Positions 1-12,574 of a DNA stretch of 64,000 nt are shown piece after piece (position 1 is the first letter of the stretch; each line of letters begins with the position of its first letter). The notes under the pieces are model-generated. The model was not told where the DNA came from. It made no database searches and saw only the letters and a list, made by a program, of their open reading frames with translations. This DNA is from Halichoerus grypus (lineage: Eukaryota; Chordata; Mammalia; Carnivora; Phocidae), in assembly GCF_964656455.1 (NCBI RefSeq), contig NC_135717.1:144474308-144538307 (forward strand), in the 5' to 3' direction. A program made the translations under genes and the position numbers.

Positions 1-42
1 GTCTACTTTATTCTTAATACTTTTCAAAGTAGTTCCCACTGT

Positions 43-66
43 AACACACACACACACACCCCCACA
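43..66. repeat. (CA)n microsatellite
   Basis: Short run of CA dinucleotides followed by a C-rich stretch. Simple sequence, no further function visible. Confidence 0.85.
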
Positions 67-1109
67 GAAAGAGACACTGCGCTTATGAGGAATACCAGTA
101 ATTATCTTATTGTCAAAATAAACAAGCATGCTATTTAAGGTTTCCTACTGAACATCTAAACTACTTTCATAACTGTAAGAGGCATAGCCTTGTGAAATGT
201 CTCTACTTCCATAAGACAGAGATGTTATCCTCTCATAATTCTCTGTTCTAGCTTTGCTCATCCTTTCACTCTAAGATTACTGGGTTCTGTTCCCCTTGTG
301 TGTGTTTCACTGTATTTTTTTGCGATTATCGAGGCCTTCAGAATCATAACCTCTCTTCTGAGCTTCACATTTTATATCACGCTTTTGTATGGCAGTGGAG
401 GGGAAATGATTAATAATTAATACTGAAAAGTTACCTATAGAATATTTTTATTCTCCCTTTATATCCCCTACTTTCATTTTATATTTAAGACCCTTATTTT
501 CTGTATCTTGAGATATTGCAGTAATTTCATACTTGTTCACCTTGCCTTTAATATTGTCCCCTTTTCTATTTATACTTTACCTAACTTTATCTAGCTAGAT
601 AATTCCATTTGAAAGCAATTTGGCCTATTCTAAACTTTTATAAAATATTTCAGCAATTCAGCTTTGCTTTTAGAAAAACATATATATGATCTTTATGACA
701 GAATTCAAGGACTTTCAAAGTCTAGTCTCTATGTATTTCTTTATACTCATATCCTGAAACAGCTTTTTAAATATATTATGCCGAATCATCGTTTTTCATG
801 TTAAGTACTCTTTTGGTTGTATTGTTTTTTTTCTACTTTATTTGGTGAATTTTGCTTATATTTTAAAATTCAATTCAGGCATCAGATCCTGTAAGAAATT
901 TCTCTAAATTTCTTGTTTTAGCTGAGTAGCCTTCCTTTAAGTTCTCCTTGGCAAGGGTATAGATGTATTTCTTCTAACTTATGCCATTGAGAAATCATCT
1001 GTCTAGGTTTGCTCCTTCACTAGTAGGAAATAATTTCCTTAAAGTCTAAACTTCCTTTGCCTAACACAGTCCAGGGCACAGTGCAGGGTAATATTAAATT
1101 GCAAACTAC
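67..1109. other. Unrecognised AT-rich sequence
   Basis: No credible ORF, splice-flanked exon or recent repeat is visible. The last 200 bases have a weak L2/MIR-like feel but not enough to call. Confidence 0.5.
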
Positions 1110-1925
1110 TACAGTGGCTTCCGGAAAGATGGAATAGATGTACTTTTCCCTATTCATCCTACTATGGACAAGTAAAAAATCAGAACATCACATATGAAGC
1201 AACCATAAGAAGACTCTGAAAGGTGGAGAGAAGGTTAATGGGCTAATGATACAAGAAATGACACAGTGGTGAGTATCATTTGGGGGGGGGGGGCTTTATT
1301 TTGCCTCATATATCTCAGACTTGGGGTGGAATAAGCAGGCAACCCCAAAACACCAATAAGCCCAGACAAAAAATAAAAAGCACCCTAAAAACCCTGTAAA
1401 TCTGTTCTCTTTAGTCAAAGGACCAGTGAAGGAGATTAGCAAGATAGAAAACTTTTATTTTTTATTTTTTAAAGATTTTATTTTTTTATTTGACAGACAG
1501 AGAGACAGCGAGAGAGGGAACACAAGCAGGGAGAGTGGGAGAGGGAGAAGCAGGCTCACAGCCGAGCAGGGAGCCGGATGTGGGGCTCAATCCCAGGACC
1601 CTGAGCCGAAGGCAGACGCTTAATGACTGAGCCACCCAGGTGCCCCAAGACAGAAAACTTTTAGACAATAACTGCTCTATAGCAGCCAAACAACACAGAA
1701 AAACTGCCCTCCCCCCAATTTTGCCAGCAAAAACCAAGTAGAGAGCCTAGTTATCCACCCTTGCCAGATTGCAATGAGGTGGCCCAATCCCCCACTCTAC
1801 ACACGGAGGTATCAGAGAAGGATTACCAGGGGAACAAGACTTTTACCCTACTGAGCAGTAATATCCCCCCTCTCAACCCTGGATAGTATAAATAGACACC
1901 ATAAGAGACTGGGCTTTCATTCCCA
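1110..1925 (+). repeat. Probable 5' part of an ancient L1
   Basis: A GGAAAGATGGAATAGATG-type start followed by gene-poor purine-rich sequence resembles 5' regions of old mammalian L1s, and it runs directly into clear L1 ORF2-derived sequence. A 12-base G run lies at 1282-1293. A can-SINE interrupts it at 1458-1646. Family not resolved; assignment is inferred mainly from continuity with the next block. Confidence 0.4.
1458..1646 (-). mobile_element. can-SINE
   Basis: Reverse-oriented tRNA-derived SINE: the right end reads GAGCCACCCAGGTGCCCC, the left end is the T-rich complement of the A-tail. Flanks carry a 17 bp target-site duplication, AAGATAGAAAACTTTTA at 1441-1457 and AAGACAGAAAACTTTTA at 1647-1663, one mismatch. 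Inserted within an older L1. Confidence 0.93.
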
Positions 1926-3503
1926 CCGATTTCTATCAAAATCCCAGTAAATCTTTTGTAGTTATAAACAAGATTTTTCTAAAATTTGTTTGGAAAAGGC
2001 AAAAGAACCATTTTGAAAAACAATTTTAAAAATAAAATATAATGTGGGGTGATTTTAGGACAGATGATATAGCTACAGCAATCAAGACTGTGTGTTATTG
2101 GTAGAAGGATATATGCAGATATCAATGGAACCAAGAGAGAACCCAGAAATAGCCCCATAAAAGTATGGCCAAGTGATTTTGACAAAGATACAATGTAATT
2201 CAATGGAGAAATGATAGATTTTTAAGTAAATGGTGCTGGAACCATAGGAAATCTATAAGCAAAAAAATGAACCTCACCCCCAAATTTTACCAATTTTATA
2301 CAAATTAACTCAAAATGGGGATACATAAAACTTTAAAACTTTTAGAAAAAAGCAGGAGAAATTCTTCAGGACCAAGCTAGTAGACAAAAAGTTCTTAGAC
2401 AAACATGATCCATAAAAGGTAAAAAAAAAAAAAATTATAACTTTAATTATAAGAATTAAAATTTATTTTCTGTGAAAGACCCTTTTAAGAGAATGAGAAA
2501 TCAAGCATCAGACTTTGAGGGGGGGGTATCTGCAAACTACATTTCTTATAAAGGAATCATATCTAGTCTATATAAAGAACTCTAAAAACTCACTAGTTAA
2601 AAAGCAAGCAATCCAATTATAAAATAGACAAAACACATGAAGAGACATTTCACTGTAGAAGACATAAAGATGGCACTAAGCATGGGAAAAGGTGTAACTC
2701 AGTGTAACTAGCCTAGGGAAATGCAGATTATCACTATAATAAGAAATTACTATATGCCTACTAGAACAGCTAAAAATTTTTTTTAACGTGACAATATCAG
2801 TTGCTGGTAAAGATATAGCCACTCTGTAAAATAATTTGGCAAAGTATTAAGAAAACAAACACAACTAAAGATATATTTACTATATGACCCAGAGATTGTA
2901 CTTCTGGACATTATCCTAGAGAAATAAAAACTTGTATCTACACAGAAACCTGTATATGATTGTTCATAGCAGCAAATAACCAAAACCTGGAAAACTAAGA
3001 TATCCCTTCATAGGTGAATGGTTGAACAAACTATAGTACCTCTATATCATGAAATACTGCTCAGTAATAAAAGGGAATTAAATTACTTATAAACACAATT
3101 TGGATGGGTCTCCAGTGCACTATGTTGAGAAAAACAAAAACTAAACCATTGTGTACTTTGTTTCAATTTGCGTAACATTTTTGAAATGACAAAATTATAG
3201 CAATGGAAAACAGTTTAGTGATTGTCATGGGTTAGGGATGGTGGCAGGAGGGCAATGCAATGACTATAAAGGGTAGCATGGGGGAGATCTTCATGGTGTT
3301 GAAACAGCTCTGTATCCTGACTGAATTGGTGATTACACAAATTTACACGAGTCAAATGGCATAGAACCACATACTTTGTTCCAATGCCAAATTCCTGGTT
3401 TTGATTTTGTACTATAATTCTGTCAGACGCAACCTTAGAGGAAACAGCGAAGGGTACGTGGTTCCTCTTGGAATTACCTTTCTAACATCCTGCGACTCTA
3501 TGT
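1926..3503 (+). repeat. Ancient L1 fragment (ORF2 3' half and 3'UTR)
   Basis: Decayed sense-strand L1. The order of remnants matches L1 ORF2: a block like 'caatggaaccaagagagaaccc' near 2125, 'aaatggtgctgg' near 2229, the region around the C-terminus near 2900-3120, then a 3'UTR with a GATTTTGTACTATAATTCTGT block near 3400. Many stops and indels; no coding potential. Interrupted at its 3' end by a solo LTR. Subfamily (L1ME-like) is inferred. Confidence 0.8.
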
Positions 3504-3507
3504 GAAG

Positions 3508-3951
3508 TGTAAGCACCTGGACAGTTGGCTTGTTGGATTGTAAGGCAGGTGCCTGGCATTTAGCTTTTCAAGGACAACTATCTGGAATAAACACAGTGCC
3601 AGCTACTTGACTAGATAAAGAGCCAGGCTGTCCCACCTCTGAATTTTCTTTTCTTCAGAGATCTCTGGTTTGACTGCTTGTTTTTCCCTCCCCCGCCCCT
3701 TCTGGCGCGTTAAGTCCCGTGCTTTGATTTTCGTGCTTCTGTTTGAAAGTCACCAATAAACTTTAAGCCCGCGAAGCAGAAACCACAGGCGCCCACCCCC
3801 CACCCCAGCAAAAGCAGAACTGAGGTGCATGCTCTTCTGCCCTACCTGCGACCTCGGGGAGTGCGGAGAATCCTCCAGAACATGTGAGTAATAAACCTTG
3901 TTTTTTCTGGAATTTTCCTGATGGTTGTTGCTGAGGTGAGTCTTGCAGTCA
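3508..3951 (+). mobile_element. Solo LTR of an endogenous retrovirus
   Basis: A 444 bp segment begins TGTAAGCACC and ends GCAGTCA (TG...CA termini) and is flanked by identical 4 bp repeats GAAG at 3504-3507 and 3952-3955. Two polyadenylation signals AATAAA (3755-3760, 3890-3895) and a locally GC-rich centre (3685-3870) fit an LTR R/U5 region. A 4 bp duplication is typical of class I (gamma-like) elements. It sits inside the older L1 3'UTR. No internal retroviral genes remain. Family name not recognised. Confidence 0.68.
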
Positions 3952-3971
3952 GAAGAAACACAACAGCATGG

Positions 3972-4158
3972 GGCGCCTGGGTGGCTCAGTCGGTTAGGGG
4001 TCTGCCTTCCGCTCAGGTCCTGATCCCCGGGTCCTGGGATTGAGCCACGTGTCGGGCTCCCTGCTCAGTGGGGAGCCCGCTTCTCCCTTTCTGCCTGCCG
4101 CTCTGCTTACTTGTGCTCTCTTTGTGAAATAAATAAATAAAATCTTTAAAAAAAGAAA
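3972..4158 (+). mobile_element. can-SINE
   Basis: Starts GGGGCGCCTGGGTGGCTCAG, contains the GGGCTCCCTGCTCAG body and ends with AAATAAATAAATAAAATC and an A-rich tail. Target-site duplication is about AAGAAACACAACAG (from 3954) against AAGAAACACAATAG (from about 4160). Confidence 0.93.
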
Positions 4159-4396
4159 AAAGAAACACAATAGTGGTCCAGCCATAAACCTGACTCCCAG
4201 AGGGGAAATGTTTGTGGGGGCTGCACCTGGGCCTCCCCGTGAGTGCCCTCAGGCATTTCTAGCTGATTATCGATTATCCAGGGGCAGAGAATGGCGCAAA
4301 ACACTGACTATTGCAATATAAAAGTCTAAAACATACGCATTAAAAACCTAACATTTTCAGACAGAAAAACATAAATATTGTTTGATAAATATTGTT

Positions 4397-4735
4397 TGAT
4401 CTCACATGTATGTGGAATCTGAAGAAAACTCAAACAGAAGATGGGTGGTGGGCGGCGTGGGTGGGGGAGGGGAGGGAACGGAAAGAAAGAAGGGAAGGTG
4501 GTTCACGGGTACAAACTTATGGTTATGAATAATTTTCGGGGCTCTAATATACAGCATGCTGGCTGTAGTTAATACTGAATTATATACTTGAAAGTTGTTG
4601 AGTTAATCTTAAAAGTTCTCACCATATGGTGATATTGGTAACATTCGTCTATTTTATATATATGATATATAAGATATATATATCAAAACAAGTTGTACAC
4701 TTTAAGTTGACAGTGTTTATCCCGATGATACCTCA
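4397..4735 (+). repeat. L1 3'-end fragment
   Basis: Begins with the conserved L1 ORF2 C-terminal block (TCACATGTATGTGGAATCTG), then a G-rich tract and a 3'UTR with GGGGCTCTAATATACAGCATG and the terminal block around 'caaaacaagttgtacac'. Contains an AT-rich (TA)n tract near 4660-4683. Sense orientation, 5'-truncated and decayed. Confidence 0.8.
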
Positions 4736-4874
4736 GCGCTGCTGAAAAAGTCTTGGTGAATTCTGTGAAGGTAGGTGGTGGGTAAATGAGATTAATGAAA
4801 TGAGTGAAGTAAATAGAAATGCCTCAAGGCCATTTTCATGTAGATCTTCCTTGTTTGAAATATACACAGATCTT

Positions 4875-5050
4875 GGGGCACCTGGGTGGCTCAGTCATTA
4901 AGTGTCTGCCTTCCCCTCAGGTCATGATCTCCTGGGTCCTGGGATCAGCCCCTCACTGGGCTCCCTGCTCGGCCCCTGCTTGTGTTCCTCTCTCACTGTC
5001 TCTCTCTGTTAAATAAATAAATAAAATCTTTAAAAAAAAAAAATTAAAAA
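4875..5050 (+). mobile_element. can-SINE
   Basis: Starts GGGGCACCTGGGTGGCTCAG and has the usual AAATAAATAAATAAAATC tail followed by A-runs. Imperfect duplication around CAGATCTT: 'tatacacagatctt' just before and 'gatatgcagatctt' just after. Confidence 0.92.
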
Positions 5051-6136
5051 AAGATATGCAGATCTTAAAGCTGAATTTGGTGGAAATGAGATTATTTATA
5101 TTTATACCGATAGAGATGGGGAGATCAAAGGCAAAGCTCGATACTGAGCCGTCCCACAGATGCTGAATTACAGAGAGGGAGCATCTTGGAGGTGTGTGTT
5201 TAAGGACCCAACACTGAGCTGTCTACTTACTGCCAGTTGCTGTTGAAAGTAGTCCTTCATTAAAGGGTAGGCCATCTGGGCAGATACTTGGCACCAGTCT
5301 ACCAGCATGCTAAGCCATCCCTGGAATATGTTTAAAATGCTAAGCCAGTTAACAGAGTTTCTTATAGGCACATATTAACATAACTGGCAGAAAGTTAAGT
5401 TCTTTCTGCTCTAATGAAACTAGCAATTTAAAACTTGGTAATATATCTCTAAGTATTTTGGGGATCAGCAGTCTTCATGTTGCATGTTATAATTAAAGGG
5501 CCACATTACTAACTCAGAAATAAGCTTGATTGTAGTATGATCTTGGCAGTTACAGCGAGCCGAAATTCTGGAATTGAATTTAAAATGCATGGCATGATAT
5601 TATTTGTGGTGAATGGGTGACTTATTGTATAAAATCTAAATTTTATACAAATTAATATTCCTCTAAAAATATTGCCAAGTTTAGAAAGCTAAGTTTGAAA
5701 AAGAGAAGGAACAACCCGAGTACAAAATATTTTGTGAAATTGGAAATCTGAAAAATATGTTTAAACATCTTTAATCCCAATATAAAACAGAGTCCAAGTA
5801 GTTATGCCTCTGAATCATTTTCCATTTTCTGCAAATAAAAAGAAGTTGCATACTGATTGAATATACTGCATTTTTACTTGTTTTTCTCACAGGGTATCAA
5901 AGAGCAAAGAATGTAATTCATAAATAACAGCACTCTAAAATTTTTCAAGGGGTGTTCTTAATTATTAATAAATGTTAAAGAACTTCATTTTTATTCTTTC
6001 ATACTTTACCAAATTCTCATTGTTTACACATATGTATACTTATATGTACACACACACATGGATTTTTACTTTTTGTTTTCATACAAATATCATACTTTAT
6101 AAATAAATCTACAACTTTATTAACAATGTATCAACA
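5051..6136. other. Unrecognised sequence
   Basis: AT-rich with no convincing ORF. A less AT-rich stretch at about 5100-5340 has no recognised repeat family; could be unique or conserved noncoding sequence. Confidence 0.5.
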
Positions 6137-6220
6137 AAAACTTAATATACAATGGATCTGCCTACAAGTAATTGATAGAAAACTTAATATACAATGGATC
6201 TGCCTACAAGTAATTGATAG
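6137..6220. repeat. Perfect 42 bp tandem duplication
   Basis: Two identical 42 bp units, 6137-6178 and 6179-6220, each starting AAAACTTAATATACAATGG and ending TAATTGATAG. No third copy. The unit is a multiple of three, so both strands happen to stay open across it, but nothing indicates a gene. Confidence 0.95.
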
Positions 6221-9200
6221 AAGTTTAATTCTGTCTTCTCTTATACTTACTTTTGTCATGCATATGTTCGCAAATTTTGTATTGTGTGTGAGAATATGGG
6301 TATATACACATACACGCACAAACATGCACATACATGTGTAATAATCCCATTACTAGGTCTTGGGAAGCTAGGGTACTTTCTAGACAGAAAATGCTTTTTT
6401 CTCTTTTTCTGCTAAAGGCATCCTCACCAATTATTTTGACACAAGAATTTCCTATCAGGGAATATCAGATGGAACATGTTTTACATCACGTATGTTAGTT
6501 AAACAAGTGCTAGGGATAAAGAGGTACAGCATCTTCTTAAATACTTTAATGTATTTGAATCTTTGAAGCACCCTCATATTTAGTCTATGTTGTCATAAAG
6601 CTGCTTTTCTAAGCTATATCTATTTTTAAGTGTAATTAAAGTGCAAGATAATAATGGACTCCCAAAAGTTTCAAAATTGGTGAAAAAATAATGTAATATT
6701 GGTGTTTAATATTCTTGAAATTGAATAAACTCACAGAAGAGAAAATACTGACTGAAATTAAATGTATAAATCCAACAAACCCCAGGATTTAGTGTGGGAT
6801 TAGATTGTGGGGTTGGGGGGCGGATAACATGTTGCACATATCCCATTTGTTGGTGGAAGGAAAGAGGAGAATTAGGACATTAAAATCCTGGGTTTCCTGA
6901 TTTGTTTTTTGTTTTTGTTTTTTAAAAATGAAAGAAGTTATAGATCAACTTGCAGAGAAAATAACTGGTATTTTGTTTCTCTACAAATTAGAGACATAAA
7001 TACATAAATGTGAGAAAGAGAAAGAAGATAATACCATTAACAAAATGGAAATGTGGATTTGGATGCCACACTGCCAGGTACAGGATATAGGATAGGAGAC
7101 GTAGGATAGGAACCACATACTACTTCATCAGCTGAACTCACGTACAGAGAGACTTCTCAGGAGAAAGTATGATTCCTCAATTTTAGCAAAATCAGTCTAC
7201 CTATGGCAATATAGCAAAACAAAACAAAAGACTGTCTTGATCCACCAGCATGTAAGCCATGTGAAGTCAGTGTGTGTGTGTACTTAGGAACCACAGTGCT
7301 TAGAACATGCTGTTGCCTAGTGGTATCCAAATATACTTCTTTAATCAACAAAGTGTTTTTTTTTTTAGTTTATTTAATTTACTGATGTTTTAATTTTTTT
7401 GTTCTCTCAAAGCTGACCCCCAGTAAATTTGATTGTATCTTTTTGTTCTTTAAAGTATCTTAAGTACATCTTTCCTAAGTCTTTCTTTTGTTGTGCAGAA
7501 TCAATACTATACTCCCCAGGTTCCCTCACCACTATAACTGACCATGTACTAAATTTATCACCAGTGTGATGGAAGGGCAGCCCAAGAAATTCTCTCTCAA
7601 GAATTTGAAATCACTGGCCCAGAGTCAGTAGCCTCTATAATTCATTTATGTGACATAGAAACTCTGTCTTGAGACATTTTTTAAATTTCGTTTTCTGAGG
7701 TTTTCAGATGAATCTACCAAACCTAATCCTAACAAATGTACCATTCCTTCTCCAGGTTCTGTATCTTAGTATGCATGATAAATGCTGCCCAGGTATGAAT
7801 AACAGACATATGAAAGTTGAAATTCCAAAAAGTTAGAATATTATATAATGTTTATTTTTTGTAATATACCATGTCTTAAATATCAGCATGTTTACCATTT
7901 ATATTAATAGGTAAATATTTTGTTCCCATTCCTACTCAATACATGTGAATAAAAGTGCTAGCATACTGGTTAGAAATATGCCAAGGGATAGTCTCACAAT
8001 GTGCTTATATGTTTTTGTTTGACATGTACATTTTTACTCTAAAGTAAGGAGGTATTTGGCAGTAAATTATCCCCATGATACCACTTTAAAGTAACTGCAT
8101 TTTGAGCAAGAGGGATGTGAAACATGCCAGGATGTGTTTCTTCTGCTCAGAGTAGATATACAGTACATAAATATTCACACAAAGGCTCTGTAGGGCAATG
8201 AAAACCCTGGATCAGTCCTTAAGAATCCATCTCCCTCCCTTTCCCCTGCGTAGTACCACTATATCAAGAAAACAGAAATGAAATCTAAATTAGAGACAAA
8301 TCAGCAACAATTGCAAGAATTTAGATTTCATAGACTATCAGAGACTGACATAGAGAAAAACAGGTCCTTGATGCAGATCAAAGACCAGACCTTCCATTAC
8401 CGATTAACTGAAAGCTATCTACCATCTTTGTTGGTCTTTGATATATCCTATATTTGGCATACTATGAATCTTGTATGCCAGAAGCTGAGAGTCGGAGACG
8501 TGAGGAAAATGATGTACATTTTCAATATTGCCTGTATTGTATTTAAGACTCCTATGTTCTGCTCATACAACTGCTGATTTACAGGAAAATATTGTATTGA
8601 CATGGACCTGAAAACTGGTCCAGATTAAACAGTATAGAATTTTCCTTAACCTAGATTTATAAAACTCTAGTCAGCCATTGGGATTTTGTTTTCACTTGCA
8701 AGACAATACCTTTTACTCTGCAAATTCTATTATGACTGACAGCCACATTAAAAACAAACAAAAAACTGCTTGGTCTTCAAAGAGTCCCAAATGCTGACAC
8801 TAGGGAACTTAAGGTAGGTAAAGATGTGGTGCCCACTGATGTAATTCACAGGTAGCCACAATCAAATATCACAAAACTATTAATATATTTTTATGTCATA
8901 ATTATTATAACCCATAGTTGTTAATGTGAAGAAAAAAATAAAAATATGTTACAGTCCAAGTAATGCAGACTGTTTCGGCAGCATTTAGTTTGTACCAAAG
9001 TCCCTTAAGGCAGGTTGTTCTGAATCAATCACCAAAACAAATTCCATGGAATTCAGCCTTTCTATATTTGATGGACTTTTTATAAAATATTTTACTTTCT
9101 AATTATTTCATTATTGAATAGTAATGTAAGACTGGTGATAAAAAATGGCATAAAATTTTAGTCATCTTTTTCTGGGTCAGAAATGTCAATATTAGAAAAA

Positions 9201-9350
9201 GCTCCATCTATTAAAGTAAGATAAGTAATAAATAATAAATGTAAACTTTTTATTTTAGTGGGAATGAACTTCCTACTTCTATTAGAGAATCTGAAAGGAC
9301 AAGTTGTATATTTAAATAGATAACAGATAAACAGATTTAAATAGATAACA
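6221..9350. other. Mostly unrecognised AT-rich sequence
   Basis: Contains a CA/TA-rich patch (6300-6340), a short GT run near 7268-7280 and a T-run near 7351. A 99-codon ORF at 8278-8577 shows no known motif and is probably chance. No transposon family recognised. Confidence 0.5.
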
Positions 9351-9354
9351 ATAA

Positions 9355-9478
9355 CTAGAGTTATTGTGGTGATGATCATTTTTGCAATATTTACAAATAT
9401 CAAATCATTATGTGATATACCTGAAACTAGTATAATGTAAATGAAATATACTTCAATGAAAAAAAATAAAAAAATAGA
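9355..9478 (+). repeat. L1 3'-terminal fragment
   Basis: The block 'ggtgatgatcatttttgcaa', then 'catta-tgtgatatacctgaaactagtataatg' and a terminal A-rich tail match the 3' terminus of mid-age mammalian L1s. Short and 5'-truncated. Confidence 0.65.
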
Positions 9479-9480
9479 CA

Positions 9481-10940
9481 TATTAATTAGGTTTTCTAAG
9501 ATTTTTGCATATTTAAAACTTTTATCTTCTATGTTACCACAGATAAATGGAATTTCTAAGAGAATAGTTCATGTAGACACTTAGAGCTTGATTAAATATC
9601 AAGGCAGTTTCAGTAGCTCATATATAAGCATATTGTGTGTGTGTGTGTGTGCACTGCCTGTGTGTTTTTCTCATAGTACTGCCTAACTGTTCTTTGAAAA
9701 GTGTACTGTTGGATAACTTGGAAGCCTCAGAGAAAGGGTGGTGAGATGAGTACAAATCTACTGGCTTTAGTAGAAGTATAAAATTGCATATCCTATTTGA
9801 GCTTTTGTTTGTCTTTTAAAGGTTATATTTAACCATTGTTTATTTTGTTAAATTCCATTGTGTAACATAAATAAATGAATATAGTTTTAGAAGCTGACCA
9901 TATAGTTAATGTTAAACACACAAATCTAACAGAAGAGGGTAAACAGGATACTCTAAGCTAACTTACTATTAATACATCAGATGGTATGTGCTTTGGGCTC
10001 TGTTTTTATGCACATCTTCTGAAAATGCACATCTGAATAAACTCACATCTTATTCTAAGCTTCCACCATCACAATCAAAAATACAATTCTAGGTGTTCTG
10101 TGGGAATCATGAAAAAGTGTAACAGCAGCATATGCAATCTATCCCCAAATTACTACCCACGCCCCCAAAGTGTTGATAGGTTGAACTTTTATGACTTGGA
10201 ACATATAAATAATGCTATTCATGGTGGTTTGGTTTTGGGCCAGTCTTCAAATCCAGTTAACCCAAAATGTAATTTAAAAATTGATTCTAATCTCCATATG
10301 TAATTACATTTTTATGGGAAAATAAATCAATATGTCTTTCTCACTGAAGCACTAATGTCATACTGGTTACTATTTTACTTCTTTAGACTTTTAACTTTTG
10401 AAAAGGGTTTGTAAACACTCTACTGGTATAGTAGATTATTTTTGCAGCAAATATTACTTAGCCCCCCCGCCCCCAGCGCTGCCCCCTCCATGGGAAGATT
10501 ATACTTCCTTATCTCTTGACTTTGAGCTCGGCCATGTGACTTGCTTTGGTCAGTGGATGCATTTCACACAGAGCCTTTAATTGTTCTTAGGCTATTGCCC
10601 TTGCTGTCCTGGGTGTTTGCCATTGTCATAGGGAGACCATGCCTTGGGAAGCCCTTGCCCCAGAACAAAAAATGTGGAGCAAAGGCAAACCTTAGATGTC
10701 GGAATGAAAAATACATTATCATTTGCCACTGGCATTTTGTGGTAGTTTGTATGTGTTAACTATTGTTTCAGTAATTCTTCATAACAACCACCTACAAGTC
10801 TGTGGAGCATGTCTCAAAAGGAGACTCAAAGGTTAGAAAAAAAAAGCTATAAGATTTGTGTCAGAGTTAAGCTAAGAGCATAAAATTTTGCATACGAAGG
10901 AGATGACACTCTAAATTTTATCGCTTAAATCCGTCCTGAT
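9481..10940. other. Largely unrecognised; (GT)n and possible old LTR-like segment
   Basis: A (GT)n run lies at 9635-9651. A C-rich start at 10460-10490 followed by a GTGACTTGCTTTGG block (10537-10550) and further GC-richer sequence to about 10680 resembles an old interspersed repeat whose family I cannot name. The remainder shows nothing identifiable. Confidence 0.4.
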
Positions 10941-11137
10941 GTTTTTTTTTTTAAAGATTTTATTTATTTATTTGAAAGAGAGAGCGCGAGAGTAGGAACA
11001 CAAGCAGGGGGAGAGGGAGAGGGAGAAGCAGACTTCCCACCTAATAGGGAGCCCGATATGGGGCTCGATCCCAGGACCCTGGGATCATGACCTGAGCCGA
11101 AGGCAGACGCTTAACGACTGAGCCACCCAGGCACCCC
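10941..11137 (-). mobile_element. can-SINE
   Basis: Complement orientation: poly(T) then the CT/GA-rich body, ending GAGCCACCCAGGCACCCC. Short duplication GTCCTGAT on both sides (10933-10940 and 11140-11147). Confidence 0.93.
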
Positions 11138-11164
11138 CAGTCCTGATTTAAAAAAACAAAACAG

Positions 11165-11384
11165 GGGTTTGGGGTGGCTCAGTCGGTTGAGAGTCCCAAC
11201 TTTTGGTTTTGGCTCAGGTCATGATCTCAGGGTCACGATCTCAGGGTTGTGAGATCGAGCCCTGTGTTAGGCTCCATGCTCAGTGGGGAGTCTGCTTGAG
11301 ATTCTCTCCCTCACCCTCTGCACTCCCCCAGCCCCATGGTCTCTCTCTCTCTCAAATAAATAAATAAACCTTTAAAAACAATAA
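11165..11384 (+). mobile_element. Older can-SINE with internal duplication
   Basis: Diverged head (GGTTTGGGGTGGCTCAG) and AAATAAATAAATAAACC tail. The tract GATCTCAGGGT occurs twice about 15 bases apart, giving a longer body than the younger copies. Flanked by AAAAAACAAAACAG (11151-11164) and a one-mismatch copy after the tail. Confidence 0.88.
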
Positions 11385-11399
11385 AAAAACCAAAACAGT

Positions 11400-12570
11400 A
11401 ATATGTTTAAAAAGTGAGGCAAGAATACACTTTTGAAAATAACTCTTTATTCACACTCCCTTGCTATAACTCGTTCTACTTCGAATAACCCAGGGAAAGA
11501 AGAATAATGGTAGAAAATTAATGATGGACATTTAAAAACATTGACCAATGATAATAAAATCAATGAAGGATGTAACATTAGAAACATGATATTGGAAAAA
11601 TAAAGAAACAGAGGCTCTGAAAACTGTCAAAATATTAAAAATTGTATTTGATAAGAGATAAGAGAATTTTTGGCAATATGAAGCCTGGACAGGTGTCAGG
11701 GACAAGAGGAATTAGGGAAATATTCTAAAATTATAGAGGGGAATATATTACTAGTGCTTGGAAAGCAAGGAAAACAGTATAACCTAGTGTTATGCCAGGA
11801 GAGCCTGAGAAAGATCTATAGCCTAATGAGTAAGCTTGGTTCACCATCACCAGAGGTAAATATCCTTAGTCACAAATAAGATTTTTTAATAATAAGGATA
11901 AAAACAGAATGTATATTGGGGTATCCTTGATAGCATGTAAGGAATGCCCAGAGTAACAAGGTACTAGCTGTTGGCCTGCTTATTTCTGTCCTAATATTTC
12001 TGTTAAAATGATTCTTCTCCAAACCACACTCTGATAACAGACAGGATTGCACTTGGTTTTCATGAGCAAATTAATCATTTCCTTGATGGCTAATAATCAC
12101 CAATATTCAGTATATTTAAAGGTGCACTGATGGAGTTAAGTATGCTTATTTTAAGGTTTGATGTGGATATTTATTCAGATGTTATACAACTGAAAGCCAA
12201 AGGAGCATAAAACAGAACATCCCTAAGGAATTTGTGGGAAAAGGTGATTGCCTACAGTTAGGCAAATAGCCCAAGGTAACTTGTCTAAATCTTTGTTTTT
12301 GCCTAGAGATAATACATGGATTCTTATTTATCAGTCAGTATTTTCTCAGGAGGAATCACACTAAAAAAACAAAGATCTTCTAATGTTGCTTTTTTACCAT
12401 TAACTAAAATCTGCTTCAGAATTCAAGCATTCTTTCAAATAAAAACTCATACCTCAGGCATTCTTTAGTTTTTCCCTAAATTTTTATTTCTAGGCTAGGA
12501 TTGTGGAAATAAGAAAAAATCTTAACTTGCATAGATGAATGCACAGAAAGTTGTAAAATATGGTTTTAAA
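11400..12570. other. Unrecognised sequence
   Basis: AT-rich, no coding signal and no repeat family that I can identify. Confidence 0.5.
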
Positions 12571-12574
12571 TGTC

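Noticed and set aside
3972..4040. tRNA-like sequence (and similar heads in other SINEs)
   Set aside because: These are tRNA-derived SINE heads with diverged boxes followed by SINE bodies, not tRNA genes.
8278..8577. 99-codon ORF
   Set aside because: No recognisable domain, no splice or promoter context and average AT-rich composition; treated as chance.
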